Below are positions 36,382 through 48,407 of a stretch of 64,000 bases of DNA, piece by piece. The translations under genes and the position numbers were made by a program. Source of the stretch: Pseudomonas putida (GTDB taxonomy: Bacteria; Pseudomonadota; Gammaproteobacteria; Pseudomonadales; Pseudomonadaceae). The DNA is taken from the NCBI RefSeq assembly GCF_028682475.1, contig NZ_JANHLE010000010.1, positions 1 to 64,000 on the forward strand, read 5' to 3'. Below the pieces are notes generated by a model. It saw only the letters and a program-made list of their open reading frames with translations, was not told the DNA's origin and ran no database searches. Position 1 is the first letter of the stretch. The number at the start of each line of letters is the position of its first letter.

Positions 36382-37304
36382 ACGTCTTGGCCATCGCTAG
36401 ATGGCAGCAGTGGGCGGCGGGCTCGCCGCTCAGGCAGACGCTATTGCTGGCGGGTTGTCTGGCGCTGCTGCTGGGGCTTGCTTACATCGTTCATCTGCGG
36501 GCGCTTTTCGTCGAGATCGAGCAGGGCGCCGAACAGTCGCAGTTCTTGCGGATCGAGCAGGCAGAGAAGGCCGCAGGCGCGCTGGCGCTGGCCACCCATG
36601 AGGCGCAACGAGCTGCGGCGTACCAGCGCCTTGATGAGGCGCGCTGGAGGTTGGCCACCGGTGGTGAACTGGCCGACTTGCTGGAAGGCATTGCCTATCA
36701 GGGGCAGTCGAGCGGAGTGTTCGTTGAACAGGTGGAACTGTTGGCGGAAGTCCTCCATGACCAGCACATCGAACAGCCCGTGCAGCTTCAGTTACAGGGT
36801 AGTTACCCGGCATTGCTTGCCTTTGTCCACGGCCTTGCGTACCTGCCTCGACTGATCACTTTGCAGGACTTCTCTTTGCTGCCAACGCAGTCGGGCCTGC
36901 ATTTACAGGTACGCCTGAGCGCTTACCGCAGCCGGCTGACGAGTGCAGTCCCGGACCTTTCCGGGTTGGCGCCAGAGCCCGTACCTGCGGCGCCGGACAT
37001 TACGCGCAATCCGTTCGAACCTCCGCCGCTGATACCGCACCGCCAGTACCTGCAAACCTTGCCCCTCGACCAGTTCGAGATGATTGGCAGTCTTGCCCGT
37101 GGCCCGGTGCGCTTTGCCTTGTTGCGAGTCGCTGGCCTTGTCCATCGCCTGCAGCTGGGTGATCGCCTGGGGCGTGACCAAGGGCGGGTGGTGAACATCG
37201 AGGAGCGGCAGATCGAAATAGCCGAGCAGGTGTTTGTGCCGGGCAAGGGCTGGAGCGAGCGGCGTCGAACGCTGAGCATGAAGCAACCTGCAGGCGCGGG
37301 ATAA
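36378..37304 (+). CDS. PilO-PilP fusion protein of the type IV pilus alignment complex
   Basis: A 308-residue protein that appears to join two normally separate subunits. Residues 1-190 are PilO-like: membrane segment 20-40, coiled coil about 45-95, then a periplasmic ferredoxin-like domain. After a Pro/Ala linker (about 190-209), residues 210-301 are PilP-like: RNPFEPP, LDQFEMIGSLARG, HRLQLGDRLGRDQGRVVNIEERQIEIAEQV and GWSERRRTLSM. Free PilP is a lipoprotein; here the PilO membrane segment would do the anchoring. No separate pilP lies in the operon. It is 24 bases ahead of pilQ. Confidence 0.85.
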   Translation: MNVLAIARWQQWAAGSPLRQTLLLAGCLALLLGLAYIVHLRALFVEIEQGAEQSQFLRIEQAEKAAGALALATHEAQRAAAYQRLDEARWRLATGGELADLLEGIAYQGQSSGVFVEQVELLAEVLHDQHIEQPVQLQLQGSYPALLAFVHGLAYLPRLITLQDFSLLPTQSGLHLQVRLSAYRSRLTSAVPDLSGLAPEPVPAAPDITRNPFEPPPLIPHRQYLQTLPLDQFEMIGSLARGPVRFALLRVAGLVHRLQLGDRLGRDQGRVVNIEERQIEIAEQVFVPGKGWSERRRTLSMKQPAGAG

Positions 37305-37328
37305 AGCAGTGGACCAGGGAGGTCGCAG

Positions 37329-38618
37329 ATGAGGGCAGGATGGATTAGGGCGGTATTCGCCGGGTTGTTTAGCCTGCAGGCTGTTGGCCCGGTGTCGGCT
37401 AATAGCGCTCCACCGGGCGAGCTTTTGTCGCTGAACTTCCAGGATGTCGAGGTGCGTTCGGTGCTGCAGGTGCTGGCTGATTTTTCCGGGGTCAACCTGG
37501 TCGCCAGCGATGCAGTGCAGGGCAAGGTCACCCTGCGTCTGCAGGATGTGCCCTGGGAGCAGGCGCTGGACCTGGTGCTGCGCAGCAAAGGCCTGGAGCA
37601 ACGCTCCGAAGGCAATGTCCTGCTGGTAGCGCCCATCGGTGAACTGGCCGGACGGGAGCGGCAGCTGCTGGAAGGTCGTCAGCAAGTGGCCGGCCTGGTG
37701 CCGACACGGCGTGAACTGTTGCCGATTCACTATGCCCAGGCGGCAGACATCGCCGCCGTGTTTCAGTCGCTGATGGATAACGATCCATTCGATGCCGCGG
37801 CGGGGGCGCTGGGTGTCGATGAGCGAACCAACACCCTGATCGTGCGCCAGACGCCCGAGCGCCTGGAGGAGTTGCGTCAGTTGATCGCCCGCCTGGATGT
37901 GCCGGTGCGCCAGGTCATGATAGAAGCACGGATCGTTGAAGCGAATGTCGACTACGAACGGAGCCTGGGCGTGCGCTGGGGCGGGGAGCTGAATCTGGGT
38001 AGTGGTCTGGTTCTGGGCGGCGCCGACACCTTTGTCGACCTGGGGGCAGAGCGGGCCACCTCGGCCATCGGTGTGGGGCTGGTGCGCGACAACGTCCTGC
38101 TCGACCTTGAGCTCAGTGCCATGGAGAAATCCGGCAATGGGGAAATCATCTCCCAGCCCAAGGTGGTCACCGCCGACAAGGAAACCGCGCGAATCCTCAA
38201 GGGCACTGAAGTGCCGTATCAGGAAACCAGTGGCAGTGGCGCGACCTCGGTGACCTTCCGTGAGGCGTCGCTGTCGTTGGAGGTGACGCCGCAGATCACC
38301 CCGGACAACCGGGTGATCATGGCGGTGAAGGTGACCAAGGACGAGCCGGACTACCTCAATGCCCTGGCCCAGGTGCCCCCGATCCGCAAGAACGAGGTCA
38401 ACGCCAAGGTTCGCGTCAGCGATGGCGAGACCATCGTGATCGGTGGCGTGTACTCAACGGTGCAAAGTAAAGTTGTCGACAAGGTGCCATTTTTCGGCGA
38501 TGTGCCGTATGTTGGGCGGCTGTTTCGTCGCGATGTTCTACAAGAGAAAAAATCCGAGCTGCTGGTCTTCCTGACTCCGCGTATCATGAGTGACCAGGCG
38601 ATTGCTGTGAGTCGTTGA
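37329..38618 (+). CDS. pilQ: Short secretin PilQ (no AMIN domains)
   Basis: A 429-residue outer-membrane secretin. The signal peptide covers about 1-24, followed directly by an STN domain (31-100, [25 protein letters not shown]), an N1/KH-like domain ([19 protein letters not shown]... [19 protein letters not shown]), and the secretin pore domain ([13 protein letters not shown] to [14 protein letters not shown]). P. aeruginosa PilQ is over 700 residues and carries N-terminal AMIN domains; these are missing. The size is closer to HofQ/ComE secretins of DNA-uptake loci. Confidence 0.9.
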   Translation: MRAGWIRAVFAGLFSLQAVGPVSANSAPPGELLSLNFQDVEVRSVLQVLADFSGVNLVASDAVQGKVTLRLQDVPWEQALDLVLRSKGLEQRSEGNVLLVAPIGELAGRERQLLEGRQQVAGLVPTRRELLPIHYAQAADIAAVFQSLMDNDPFDAAAGALGVDERTNTLIVRQTPERLEELRQLIARLDVPVRQVMIEARIVEANVDYERSLGVRWGGELNLGSGLVLGGADTFVDLGAERATSAIGVGLVRDNVLLDLELSAMEKSGNGEIISQPKVVTADKETARILKGTEVPYQETSGSGATSVTFREASLSLEVTPQITPDNRVIMAVKVTKDEPDYLNALAQVPPIRKNEVNAKVRVSDGETIVIGGVYSTVQSKVVDKVPFFGDVPYVGRLFRRDVLQEKKSELLVFLTPRIMSDQAIAVSR

Positions 38619-38622
38619 TTCT

Positions 38623-39141
38623 GTGCGAAATTTGATACTTGTGGGGCCCATGGGTGCTGGTAAAAGCACCATCGGTCGCCTGTTAGCCAAAGAGCTGCGC
38701 CTGCCGTTCAAGGATTCCGACAAGGAAATTGAACTGCGTACTGGCGCCAATATCCCGTGGATCTTCGACAAGGAAGGCGAGCCGGGCTTTCGTGACCGTG
38801 AGCAGGCGATGATCGCCGAGCTGTGCGCGTTCGATGGCGTGGTCCTGGCCACTGGCGGAGGCGCGGTGATGCGCGATGCCAATCGTCAGGCCCTGCATGC
38901 CGGCGGGCGGGTGGTGTACCTGCACGCCTCGGTCGAGCAACAGGTCGGGCGCACCGCGCGTGACCGCAACCGTCCATTGCTGCGCACCGCCAATCCGGAG
39001 GCGACCTTGCGCGCCCTGCTGGAGATCCGCGATCCGCTCTACCGCGAGATTGCTGACCTGGTCGTGGAAACCGACGAACGGCCGCCGCGGATGGTGGTGC
39101 AGGATATTCTCGAGCGCTTGCAGAAGTTGCCGCCCCGTTAG
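38623..39141 (+). CDS. aroK: Shikimate kinase AroK
   Basis: A 172-residue kinase phosphorylating shikimate in aromatic amino-acid synthesis. It starts with GTG at [16 protein letters not shown], 4 bases after pilQ. Walker A is GPMGAGKS, the shikimate-binding DSDKEIE and the GGGAV motif ([11 protein letters not shown]) follow, and the lid Arg lies in RDRNRPLL. The pilQ-aroK-aroB order is conserved across gammaproteobacteria. The rare start codon and tight spacing suggest coupling to pilQ translation. Confidence 0.95.
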   Translation: MRNLILVGPMGAGKSTIGRLLAKELRLPFKDSDKEIELRTGANIPWIFDKEGEPGFRDREQAMIAELCAFDGVVLATGGGAVMRDANRQALHAGGRVVYLHASVEQQVGRTARDRNRPLLRTANPEATLRALLEIRDPLYREIADLVVETDERPPRMVVQDILERLQKLPPR

Positions 39142-39239
39142 GCCAGGACTATCCTCGGCGACCAGTCATGCCATGACAGGGCACACCGTTATCGCGCGGG
39201 TCGAGCATCGATGCCGCGCCTCGTTCATTGTGGGGACAC

Positions 39240-40337
39240 ATGCAGACACTAAAGGTCGAATTGGGCGAACGTAGCTACCCGATCTACATTGGCGAAGGCC
39301 TGCTGGATCAGCCTGAACTGCTGGCGCCACATATTGCCGGCCGGCAGGTCGCCATTATCTCCAATGAGACTGTCGCGCCCCTTTATCTCGAGCGTCTGAG
39401 CAAGACCTTGGGTGCCTATTCGGTACTGCCGGTGGTGTTGCCCGATGGCGAGGCGTTCAAGAACTGGGAAACCCTGCAGCTGATTTTCGATGCCTTGCTC
39501 ACGGCCCGCCACGACCGCCGTACCACCGTGGTTGCCCTGGGTGGCGGGGTGATCGGCGACATGGCCGGGTTTGCCGCCGCTTGCTACCAGCGTGGCGTGG
39601 ATTTCATCCAGGTGCCGACCACCTTGCTGTCCCAGGTCGATTCTTCGGTGGGCGGCAAGACCGGTATCAATCACCCGCTGGGCAAGAACATGGTCGGTGC
39701 CTTCTATCAGCCCAATGCGGTGCTGATCGACACCCGCAGCCTCAACACCTTGCCGCCGCGCGAACTGTCGGCCGGCCTTGCCGAAGTGATCAAGTACGGC
39801 CTGATTTGTGACGAACCGTTCCTGAGCTGGCTCGAAGCGAATATGGAGGCCTTGCGCGGCCTGGATCAGGTAGCCCTGACCGAGGCGATTGCGCGTTCCT
39901 GTGCGGCCAAGGCCGCCGTTGTCGGTGCCGATGAGCGCGAGTCTGGCGTACGTGCCACCCTCAACCTCGGCCATACCTTCGGCCACGCCATCGAAACCCA
40001 CATGGGTTATGGTGTCTGGCTGCATGGCGAGGCCGTGGCAGCGGGTACCGTGATGGCCCTGGAGATGTCCATGCGCCTGGGCTGGATCAGCCAGCACGAG
40101 CGTGATCGTGGTATCCGTCTGTTCCAGCAGGCAGGCTTGCCGCTGGTGCCGCCAGAGGAAATGACCCCGGCGCAGTTCATGGGGCACATGGCAGTAGATA
40201 AAAAGGTACTCGACGGTCGTCTGCGTCTGGTCCTGCTGCGCCGAATGGGCGAAGCGGTGGTCACCGACGACTATCCGAAAGAGATTCTTCAGGCCACGCT
40301 GGCCGCGGATTACCGCGCGATCGTGGCCCAGCTTTGA
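39240..40337 (+). CDS. aroB: 3-dehydroquinate synthase AroB
   Basis: A 365-residue NAD- and zinc-dependent enzyme that cyclises DAHP to 3-dehydroquinate. I start it at [18 protein letters not shown]; a TTG four codons earlier is in frame. Motifs are [18 protein letters not shown] for NAD binding, [20 protein letters not shown], and the zinc ligands in [11 protein letters not shown] and LHGEAVAAG. It follows aroK by about 100 bases and precedes the DamX-like gene by 16. Confidence 0.96.
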   Translation: MQTLKVELGERSYPIYIGEGLLDQPELLAPHIAGRQVAIISNETVAPLYLERLSKTLGAYSVLPVVLPDGEAFKNWETLQLIFDALLTARHDRRTTVVALGGGVIGDMAGFAAACYQRGVDFIQVPTTLLSQVDSSVGGKTGINHPLGKNMVGAFYQPNAVLIDTRSLNTLPPRELSAGLAEVIKYGLICDEPFLSWLEANMEALRGLDQVALTEAIARSCAAKAAVVGADERESGVRATLNLGHTFGHAIETHMGYGVWLHGEAVAAGTVMALEMSMRLGWISQHERDRGIRLFQQAGLPLVPPEEMTPAQFMGHMAVDKKVLDGRLRLVLLRRMGEAVVTDDYPKEILQATLAADYRAIVAQL

Positions 40338-40353
40338 GGTTGATGAGCGTCCG

Positions 40354-41958
40354 ATGACTAGTTTGCATGCCGACGAGGCCTTTCTCGGCCATTACCAGTT
40401 GAACCACGACCCCTTCGCTGCACGGGTGCCGGGTTTCAAATTCTTCCCGGCCCAGCGCAAGCCGGTGCTTGGCCAGCTGCACCATCTGGCGCGCTACAGC
40501 CAGCTGCTGCTGGTGGTCACCGGTCCGCAAGGCAGCGGCAAGACCCTGCTGCGCCAGGCCCTGGTTGCCAGCACCAACAAGCAATCGGTGCAGAGTGTTG
40601 TGGTTTCCGCGCGCGGCGCCAGCGATGCCGCCAGCGTTCTCGGTCAGGTCGCCCAGGCCTTGGGTGTTGCCCAGCCTGAAGTGCCAGAGGTGCTCGCCCA
40701 GGTGGTGCAGCTGGCGTTGACCGGGCAAGAAGTCTACTTGTTGGTGGACGATGCGGAACAACTCGACGAGTCGGCACTCCAAGCCTTGCTGGAGCTGGCG
40801 GCGGGCACTCCGGAAGGGCGTCCGCATGTATTTCTGTTCGGCGAGCCGTCACTGATCGCCGGGCTGGAAGAGCTCAATGCTGACCTGGAGCGTTTCCATG
40901 TCATCGAGCTTGCGCCCTACAGCGAAGAAGAGACCCGGGAATACCTCGAGCAGCGCCTGGAAGGTGCCGGGCGAGGGATCGAGGTGTTCACCAGCGAACA
41001 GATTGTCGATATTCACCAAAACTCGGATGGCTGGCCTGGGGCAATCAACCAGGTCGCCCGCGATACCTTGATCGAAGCCATGATCGCCAGCCGGACCACG
41101 GCCAAGCGACCATCAATGGGGTTCAATATGCCTAAGAAACACGTGCTGGCGCTGTCTGCTGTCGTTGTGGTCGCCGTTGCCGCGGCGGTGCTGATGCCGA
41201 AGAAAGGCGATCAGGCGCCCACCGCGCCTGCAGAACAAGCGCAACTGCCACTGGGCCAGGGTCAGCCAGGCAATGCACAGTCGAACAATGGCGGTCCGGC
41301 GATCGAGTTCGCCGGTAACTCGCAACCCATGCCACTGCCGCTGGTAGGTCAGTCGCAGCCGGTGATGCGCGGCCCGCTGGCCGAGTCCACCGGTATGGGT
41401 GATGGCGAAGAGGGTGGTCCGGCCGGTGATACCGTGCTGCAGCCGCCGACCGTCACCACCATTGCCCCGCCAGCGGGCGTTTCTGCCGGCCCTGCACCTG
41501 CGCCGGCACAGCCGGTCGCCCAGGCCCAACCTGTTGCTCCGGTGCCACAACCGGTTGCGCCGGTCGCCAGCAAGCCGGTTGCACCTGTAGCCAAGCCTGC
41601 ATCTACTCAGGTTGCAACGGCCAAGCCAGCGCCAAAACCTGCCGAGAAGCCTGCCGCCAAGCCGGCCGCAGGTGGCAGCTGGTACGCCGGGCAGAAGCCG
41701 GGCAACTATGTCGTGCAAATCCTCGGCACCAGCTCCGAGGCTTCCGCCCAGGCCTACGTGAAAGCCCAGGGTGGCGACTATCGCTACTTCAAGAAAAACC
41801 TGCAAGGCAAGCCGCTGTACGTGATCACTTACGGCAACTTCGCCAGCCGTGATGCAGCGCTGGCTGCAATCAAAGCCTTGCCAGCCAAGGTCCAGGCTGG
41901 TAAACCTTGGCCACGTACCGTTGCCAGCGTCCAACAAGAACTGGCCGCGACCCGCTGA
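40354..41958 (+). CDS. AAA+ ATPase with C-terminal SPOR domain (DamX-like)
   Basis: A 534-residue membrane protein of mixed architecture. Residues 1-250 form an ExeA/GspA-type AAA+ domain: YQLNHDPFA, Walker A GPQGSGKT (57-64), Walker B YLLVDDAEQL. A single membrane segment covers about 263-281. A long Pro/Ala/Val-rich periplasmic linker follows (about 285-440). The C-terminal SPOR domain covers about 450-534 (YVVQILGTSSEASAQAYVKAQ). E. coli DamX also follows aroB and acts in division. SPOR should target it to the septum. Confidence 0.85.
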   Translation: MTSLHADEAFLGHYQLNHDPFAARVPGFKFFPAQRKPVLGQLHHLARYSQLLLVVTGPQGSGKTLLRQALVASTNKQSVQSVVVSARGASDAASVLGQVAQALGVAQPEVPEVLAQVVQLALTGQEVYLLVDDAEQLDESALQALLELAAGTPEGRPHVFLFGEPSLIAGLEELNADLERFHVIELAPYSEEETREYLEQRLEGAGRGIEVFTSEQIVDIHQNSDGWPGAINQVARDTLIEAMIASRTTAKRPSMGFNMPKKHVLALSAVVVVAVAAAVLMPKKGDQAPTAPAEQAQLPLGQGQPGNAQSNNGGPAIEFAGNSQPMPLPLVGQSQPVMRGPLAESTGMGDGEEGGPAGDTVLQPPTVTTIAPPAGVSAGPAPAPAQPVAQAQPVAPVPQPVAPVASKPVAPVAKPASTQVATAKPAPKPAEKPAAKPAAGGSWYAGQKPGNYVVQILGTSSEASAQAYVKAQGGDYRYFKKNLQGKPLYVITYGNFASRDAALAAIKALPAKVQAGKPWPRTVASVQQELAATR

Positions 41959-42013
41959 TCTAGTCGGGTGGCACTACCCCCGCCACCCGCTGAGCGACTC
42001 CTGAATTACGGTC

Positions 42014-42045
42014 AAGCCTGCTGCGTAAAAACGCGGCAGGCTTTT
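42014..42045 (+). terminator. Intrinsic terminator after the DamX-like gene
   Basis: AAGCCTGC-TGCG / CGCG-GCAGGCTTTT forms a 12-bp stem (one G-T pair) with a TAAAAA-type loop and a short T-run, about 55 bases after the stop codon. Confidence 0.8.
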
Positions 42046-42161
42046 CTGTCCCAGACTGCCGGCCACAAGCCCATCTTGCAGTCCAGGCTGAAACGCTTCA
42101 GACTCAAGCCATGCCGTTACCACGGCGCACGCTTAAAAACATTCAAAAATGCGACATGGAC

Positions 42162-42180
42162 TTACGACTATTCGTCGTAA
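42162..42180. promoter_or_regulatory. Perfect dyad TTACGAC-N5-GTCGTAA upstream of gltB
   Basis: Two 7-base arms are exact reverse complements around TATTC, about 140 bases before the gltB start. The shape suits a dimeric repressor or activator site. It lacks a U-run, so it is unlikely to be a terminator. The binding protein is unknown. Confidence 0.5.
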
Positions 42181-42321
42181 ATTTGTGGGCTTCCCTGTCG
42201 CTGTGCAACAATGGCTCCCCTATTGCCCCCGCAAAGCTGGCGTTCGTTCGGCGTGGATGGTAAGTGGTTGTACTAAAAGAGATTTGCCTTGGTGAGAGGC
42301 GAACCTGGTGAGAAAGTGTCT

Positions 42322-45300
42322 ATGAAAACAGGTCTGTACCATCCCGAAGAATTCAAGGATAACTGTGGTTTCGGCCTGATCGCCCATATGACGGGCGAAC
42401 CCAGCCACCACCTTCTGCAAACAGCCATGCAGGCATTGACCTGCATGACCCACCGCGGTGGTATCAACGCTGACGGCAAGACCGGCGACGGTTGCGGTCT
42501 GTTGATGCAAAAGCCCGATCAGTTCCTGCGCGCGGTGGCCCTGGAACAGTTCGGCGCCGAGCTGCCCAAGCAGTACGCGGTGGGTATGGTGTTCTTCAAT
42601 CAGGACACCACCAAGGCAGAAGCCGCCCGCGACAACATGAACCGCGAGATCCTCGCCGCTGGCCTGCAGCTGGTCGGCTGGCGCAAGGTGCCGATCGACA
42701 CCAGTGTCCTCGGCCGTCTGGCCCTGGAGCGCCTGCCGCAGATCGAGCAGGTGTTCGTCGGTGGTGATGGCCTGAGCGATCAGGAATTCGCCATCAAGCT
42801 GTTCAGCGCCCGTCGTCGCTCGTCCGTGGCCAACGCCGCCGACACCGACCACTACATCTGCAGCTTTTCGCACAAGACCATTATCTATAAGGGCCTGATG
42901 ATGCCGGCGGACCTCGCCGCCTTCTATCCGGACCTCGATGACGAGCGCCTGCAGACCGCCATTTGCGTGTTCCACCAGCGCTTCTCCACCAACACCCTGC
43001 CGAAATGGCCGCTGGCGCAGCCGTTCCGCTTCCTCGCCCACAACGGCGAGATCAACACCATTACCGGCAACCGCAACTGGGCCCAGGCCCGTCGCACCAA
43101 GTTCGCCAACGACCTGATCCCGGACCTGGAAGAACTCGGCCCGCTGGTCAACCGCGTCGGTTCCGACTCCTCGAGCATGGACAACATGCTCGAGCTGATG
43201 GTCACCGGCGGCATCGACCTGTTCCGTGGTGTGCGCATGCTGGTTCCGCCAGCCTGGCAGAACGTCGAGACCATGGACGCCGACCTGCGCGCCTTCTACG
43301 AATACAACTCCATGCACATGGAAGCGTGGGACGGCCCGGCGGGCATCGTGCTGACCGAAGGTCGCCACGCGGTCTGCCTGCTCGACCGCAACGGCCTGCG
43401 CCCGGCGCGCTGGGTCACCACCAAGAACGGTTACATCACCCTGGCGTCGGAAATCGGCGTGTGGGACTACAAGCCTGAAGACGTTATCGCCAAAGGCCGT
43501 GTCGGTCCGGGCCAGATCTTCGCCGTGGACACCGAGACCGGCCAGATCCTCGACACCGACGCCATCGACAACCGTCTGAAGTCGCGTCATCCGTACAAGC
43601 GCTGGCTGCGCCAGAATGCCCTGCGCATCCAGGCTGACCTCAGCGACGATCAGGGCGTGGCCAGCTACGACGCTGACCAGCTCAAGCAATACATGAAGAT
43701 GTTCCAGGTCACCTTCGAAGAGCGTGACCAGGTCCTGCGTCCGCTCGGCGAGCAAGGCCAGGAAGCGGTCGGTTCGATGGGCGACGATACGCCGATGGCG
43801 ATCCTCTCCCAGCGCGTGCGCTCGACCTATGACTACTTCCGCCAGCAGTTCGCCCAGGTCACCAACCCGCCGATCGACCCGCTGCGTGAAGCGATCGTCA
43901 TGTCGCTGGAGATCTGCCTGGGAGCCGAGCGCAACATCTTCCAGGAGTCCCCAGAGCACGCCTCGCGGGTGATCCTCAGCTCGCCGGTGATTTCCCCAGC
44001 CAAGTGGCGCTCGCTGATGAACCTCGATCGCCCAGGCTTCGAGCGTCAGCTGATCGACCTCAACTACGCAGAAAGCGTTGGCCTGGAAGCGGCGGTGCGC
44101 AACATCGCCGACCAGGCCGAAGAAGCCGTGCGCAGCGGCAAGACCCAGCTGGTGCTGAGCGACCGCCATATCGCCCCGGGCAAACTGCCGGTGCATGCGT
44201 CGCTGGCCGTGGGCGCGGTGCACCACCGCCTGACCGAACTGGGCCTGCGTTGCGACAGCAACATCCTGGTCGAAACCGCTACTGCCCGTGACCCGCATCA
44301 CTTCGCCGTGCTGATCGGTTTCGGTGCTTCGGCGGTGTATCCGTATCTGGCCTATGAAGTGCTGGCCGATCTGATCCGCACCGGTGAAGTGCTCGGTGAC
44401 CTGGACGAAGTATTCAAGTACTACCGCAAAGGCATCTCCAAGGGCCTGCTGAAGATCCTCTCGAAAATGGGCATCTCCACCATCGGTTCCTACCGTGGCG
44501 CGCAGCTGTTCGAGGCTGTCGGCCTGTCCGAAGAAGTCGTCGAGCTGAGCTTCCGTGGCGTTGCCAGCCGCCTCAAGGGCGCACGCTTTGTCGACATCGA
44601 GAACGAGCAGAAGCTGCTCGCCGCCGAAGCCTGGAGCGCGCGCAAGCCGATCCAGCAGGGCGGCTTGCTGAAGTTCGTCCACGGTGGCGAGTACCACGCT
44701 TACAACCCTGATGTGGTCAACACCTTGCAGGCTGCTGTGCAGCAGGGCGACTACGCCAAGTTCAAGGAATACACCGCGCTGGTCGACCAGCGTCCGGTAT
44801 CGATGATCCGCGACCTGCTCAAGGTCAAGGTCGCCGATCAGCCGCTGGCGCTGGAAGAAGTCGAGCCGCTGGAGGCCATCCTCAAGCGCTTCGACTCTGC
44901 CGGTATTTCCCTCGGCGCGCTGTCGCCGGAGGCGCATGAGGCCCTGGCCGAGGCGATGAACCGTCTGGGTGCGCGTTCCAACTCCGGTGAGGGCGGCGAA
45001 GACCCGGCGCGCTACGGCACCATCAAGAGCTCGAAGATCAAGCAGGTGGCCACCGGTCGTTTCGGCGTGACGCCTGAGTACCTGGTCAACGCCGAAGTGC
45101 TGCAGATCAAGGTGGCCCAGGGCGCCAAGCCCGGTGAAGGCGGCCAGCTGCCGGGCGGCAAGGTCAACGGCCTGATCGCCAAGCTGCGTTATGCCGTGCC
45201 TGGCGTAACCCTGATCTCGCCACCGCCGCACCATGACATCTACTCGATCGAAGACCTGTCGCAGCTGATTTTCGACCTCAAGCAGGTCAACCCGCAGGCG

Positions 45301-46767
45301 CTGGTTTCGGTCAAGCTGGTAGCTGAAGCCGGTGTCGGTACCATCGCCGCCGGTGTGGCCAAGGCCTATGCCGACCTGATCACCATCTCCGGTTACGACG
45401 GTGGTACCGGTGCTTCGCCGCTGACTTCGATCAAGTACGCCGGTGCCCCGTGGGAACTGGGCCTGGCCGAAACCCACCAGACCCTGCGCGGCAACGACCT
45501 GCGCGGCAAGGTTCGGGTACAGACCGACGGCGGCCTGAAAACCGGCCTCGACGTGATCAAGGCAGCCATCCTCGGCGCCGAAAGCTTCGGCTTCGGCACC
45601 GCGCCGATGATCGCCCTGGGCTGCAAATACCTGCGTATCTGTCACCTGAACAACTGCGCCACCGGCGTCGCCACCCAGAACGACAAGCTGCGCAAGGACC
45701 ACTACATCGGCACCGTCGACATGGTGGTGAACTTCTTCACCTACGTCGCCGAAGAGACCCGTGAGTGGCTGGCCAAGCTGGGCGTGCGCAGCCTCGGCGA
45801 GCTGATCGGGCGTACCGACCTGCTGGAAATGCTCCCCGGCGAAACCGAGAAGCAGAAGCACCTCGACCTCAGCCCGCTGCTGGGCAGCCCGCACGTGCCG
45901 GCCGACAAGCCACAGTTCTGCGAAGTCGACCGCAACCCGCCGTTCGACAAGGGTGTGCTGGCCGAGAAGATGGTCGACATGGCCCTGCCGGCCATTCGTG
46001 ACCTGTCCGGCGCCGAGTTCGAGCTGGACATCTGCAACTGCGACCGCTCCATCGGTGCGCGGATCTCCGGCGAGATCGCGCGTCTGCACGGCAACCAGGG
46101 CATGGCCAAGGCGCCAATCACTTTCCGCTTCAAGGGCACTGCCGGTCAGAGCTTCGGGGTGTGGAACGCCGGCGGCCTGAACATGTACCTCGAAGGTGAT
46201 GCCAACGACTACGTCGGTAAAGGCATGACCGGTGGCAAGCTGGTGATCGTGCCGCCTGCGGGCAGCCCGTTCGCCACCCAGCACAGTGCCATTGTCGGCA
46301 ACACCTGCCTGTACGGCGCCACCGGCGGCAAGCTGTTCGCCGCTGGCACCGCGGGCGAGCGTTTTGCCGTGCGTAACTCCGGTGCCCACGCGATTGTCGA
46401 GGGCACAGGTGATCACTGCTGTGAATACATGACCGGTGGTTTTGTCTGCGTACTGGGCAAGACCGGCTACAACTTCGGCTCTGGCATGACCGGCGGGTTC
46501 GCCTACGTGCTGGATATGGACAACAGCTTCGTCGACAAGCTCAACCATGAACTGGTGGAAATCCAGCGCATCAGCGGCGAAGCGATGGAGGCTTATCGCA
46601 GCCACCTGCAGCGTGTCCTGGCGGAATACGTCGAAGAAACCGGCAGCGAATGGGGGCGTGAGCTCTGGGAAAACCTGGACGATTACGTGCGGCGCTTCTG
46701 GCTGGTCAAGCCGAAGGCGGCAAACCTGAAGAACCTGCTGTCCAGCACCCGTGCCAACCCGCAGTGA
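42322..46767 (+). CDS. gltB: Glutamate synthase (NADPH) large subunit
   Basis: A 1481-residue GOGAT alpha subunit converting glutamine and 2-oxoglutarate to two glutamates. I start it at [14 protein letters not shown], so that the class II amidotransferase nucleophile is Cys15 ([11 protein letters not shown]) after propeptide removal. Next come the central domain, the FMN-binding synthase domain ([27 protein letters not shown]), the [3Fe-4S] cysteines ([19 protein letters not shown]) and the C-terminal GXGXG beta-helix ([23 protein letters not shown]). It precedes gltD by 33 bases. Confidence 0.98.
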   Translation: MKTGLYHPEEFKDNCGFGLIAHMTGEPSHHLLQTAMQALTCMTHRGGINADGKTGDGCGLLMQKPDQFLRAVALEQFGAELPKQYAVGMVFFNQDTTKAEAARDNMNREILAAGLQLVGWRKVPIDTSVLGRLALERLPQIEQVFVGGDGLSDQEFAIKLFSARRRSSVANAADTDHYICSFSHKTIIYKGLMMPADLAAFYPDLDDERLQTAICVFHQRFSTNTLPKWPLAQPFRFLAHNGEINTITGNRNWAQARRTKFANDLIPDLEELGPLVNRVGSDSSSMDNMLELMVTGGIDLFRGVRMLVPPAWQNVETMDADLRAFYEYNSMHMEAWDGPAGIVLTEGRHAVCLLDRNGLRPARWVTTKNGYITLASEIGVWDYKPEDVIAKGRVGPGQIFAVDTETGQILDTDAIDNRLKSRHPYKRWLRQNALRIQADLSDDQGVASYDADQLKQYMKMFQVTFEERDQVLRPLGEQGQEAVGSMGDDTPMAILSQRVRSTYDYFRQQFAQVTNPPIDPLREAIVMSLEICLGAERNIFQESPEHASRVILSSPVISPAKWRSLMNLDRPGFERQLIDLNYAESVGLEAAVRNIADQAEEAVRSGKTQLVLSDRHIAPGKLPVHASLAVGAVHHRLTELGLRCDSNILVETATARDPHHFAVLIGFGASAVYPYLAYEVLADLIRTGEVLGDLDEVFKYYRKGISKGLLKILSKMGISTIGSYRGAQLFEAVGLSEEVVELSFRGVASRLKGARFVDIENEQKLLAAEAWSARKPIQQGGLLKFVHGGEYHAYNPDVVNTLQAAVQQGDYAKFKEYTALVDQRPVSMIRDLLKVKVADQPLALEEVEPLEAILKRFDSAGISLGALSPEAHEALAEAMNRLGARSNSGEGGEDPARYGTIKSSKIKQVATGRFGVTPEYLVNAEVLQIKVAQGAKPGEGGQLPGGKVNGLIAKLRYAVPGVTLISPPPHHDIYSIEDLSQLIFDLKQVNPQALVSVKLVAEAGVGTIAAGVAKAYADLITISGYDGGTGASPLTSIKYAGAPWELGLAETHQTLRGNDLRGKVRVQTDGGLKTGLDVIKAAILGAESFGFGTAPMIALGCKYLRICHLNNCATGVATQNDKLRKDHYIGTVDMVVNFFTYVAEETREWLAKLGVRSLGELIGRTDLLEMLPGETEKQKHLDLSPLLGSPHVPADKPQFCEVDRNPPFDKGVLAEKMVDMALPAIRDLSGAEFELDICNCDRSIGARISGEIARLHGNQGMAKAPITFRFKGTAGQSFGVWNAGGLNMYLEGDANDYVGKGMTGGKLVIVPPAGSPFATQHSAIVGNTCLYGATGGKLFAAGTAGERFAVRNSGAHAIVEGTGDHCCEYMTGGFVCVLGKTGYNFGSGMTGGFAYVLDMDNSFVDKLNHELVEIQRISGEAMEAYRSHLQRVLAEYVEETGSEWGRELWENLDDYVRRFWLVKPKAANLKNLLSSTRANPQ

Positions 46768-46797
46768 TATGCGCCTGAAGAGTTTGATGAGGTTTAG

Positions 46798-48216
<1,419 letters not shown>

Positions 48217-48219
<3 letters not shown>

Positions 48220-48292
48220 TCGCTGGCAAGGCCAGCTCCCACTGGTCTTGCATGCACCGGTGACCCTGTGGGAGTCGGCCTTGCCGGCGATG
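48217..48292. repeat. Degenerate paired REP (GCCGGC type) overlapping the gltD stop
   Basis: Arms 48217-48242 and 48268-48292 show several mismatches (GCTGGC and GTCGGC in place of GCCGGC). The left arm includes the gltD TGA. Confidence 0.8.
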
Positions 48293-48332
48293 CTTTTAAC
48301 TAAATCTATTGATCTGTCACAAGTCGATAGAC

Positions 48333-48360
48333 AAAAGGCACGGTACTTACCGTGCCTTTT
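48333..48360 (+). terminator. Intrinsic terminator of gltBD
   Basis: AAAAGGCACGGTA / TACCGTGCCTTTT is a perfect 13-bp stem with almost no loop and a T4 tail. It lies between gltD and hemE, 47 bases before the hemE start, and could work on both strands. Confidence 0.8.
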
Positions 48361-48407
48361 CCGTTGGTGTCTGAGAAAATGCCCGCACTTTTTTTCCGGA
48401 TGCCGAC

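Larger units (their letters stand above)
41959..42321. other. 363-base gap upstream of gltB
   Basis: This is the only gene-free stretch over 300 bases. It holds an intrinsic terminator for the aro/damX transcript (42014-42045), an AT-richer segment, a 19-base dyad at 42162-42180, and about 140 bases of leader before gltB. No convincing sigma-70 or sigma-54 promoter and no small gene stand out. An in-frame ATG 11 codons before gltB lacks family match. Confidence 0.6.
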
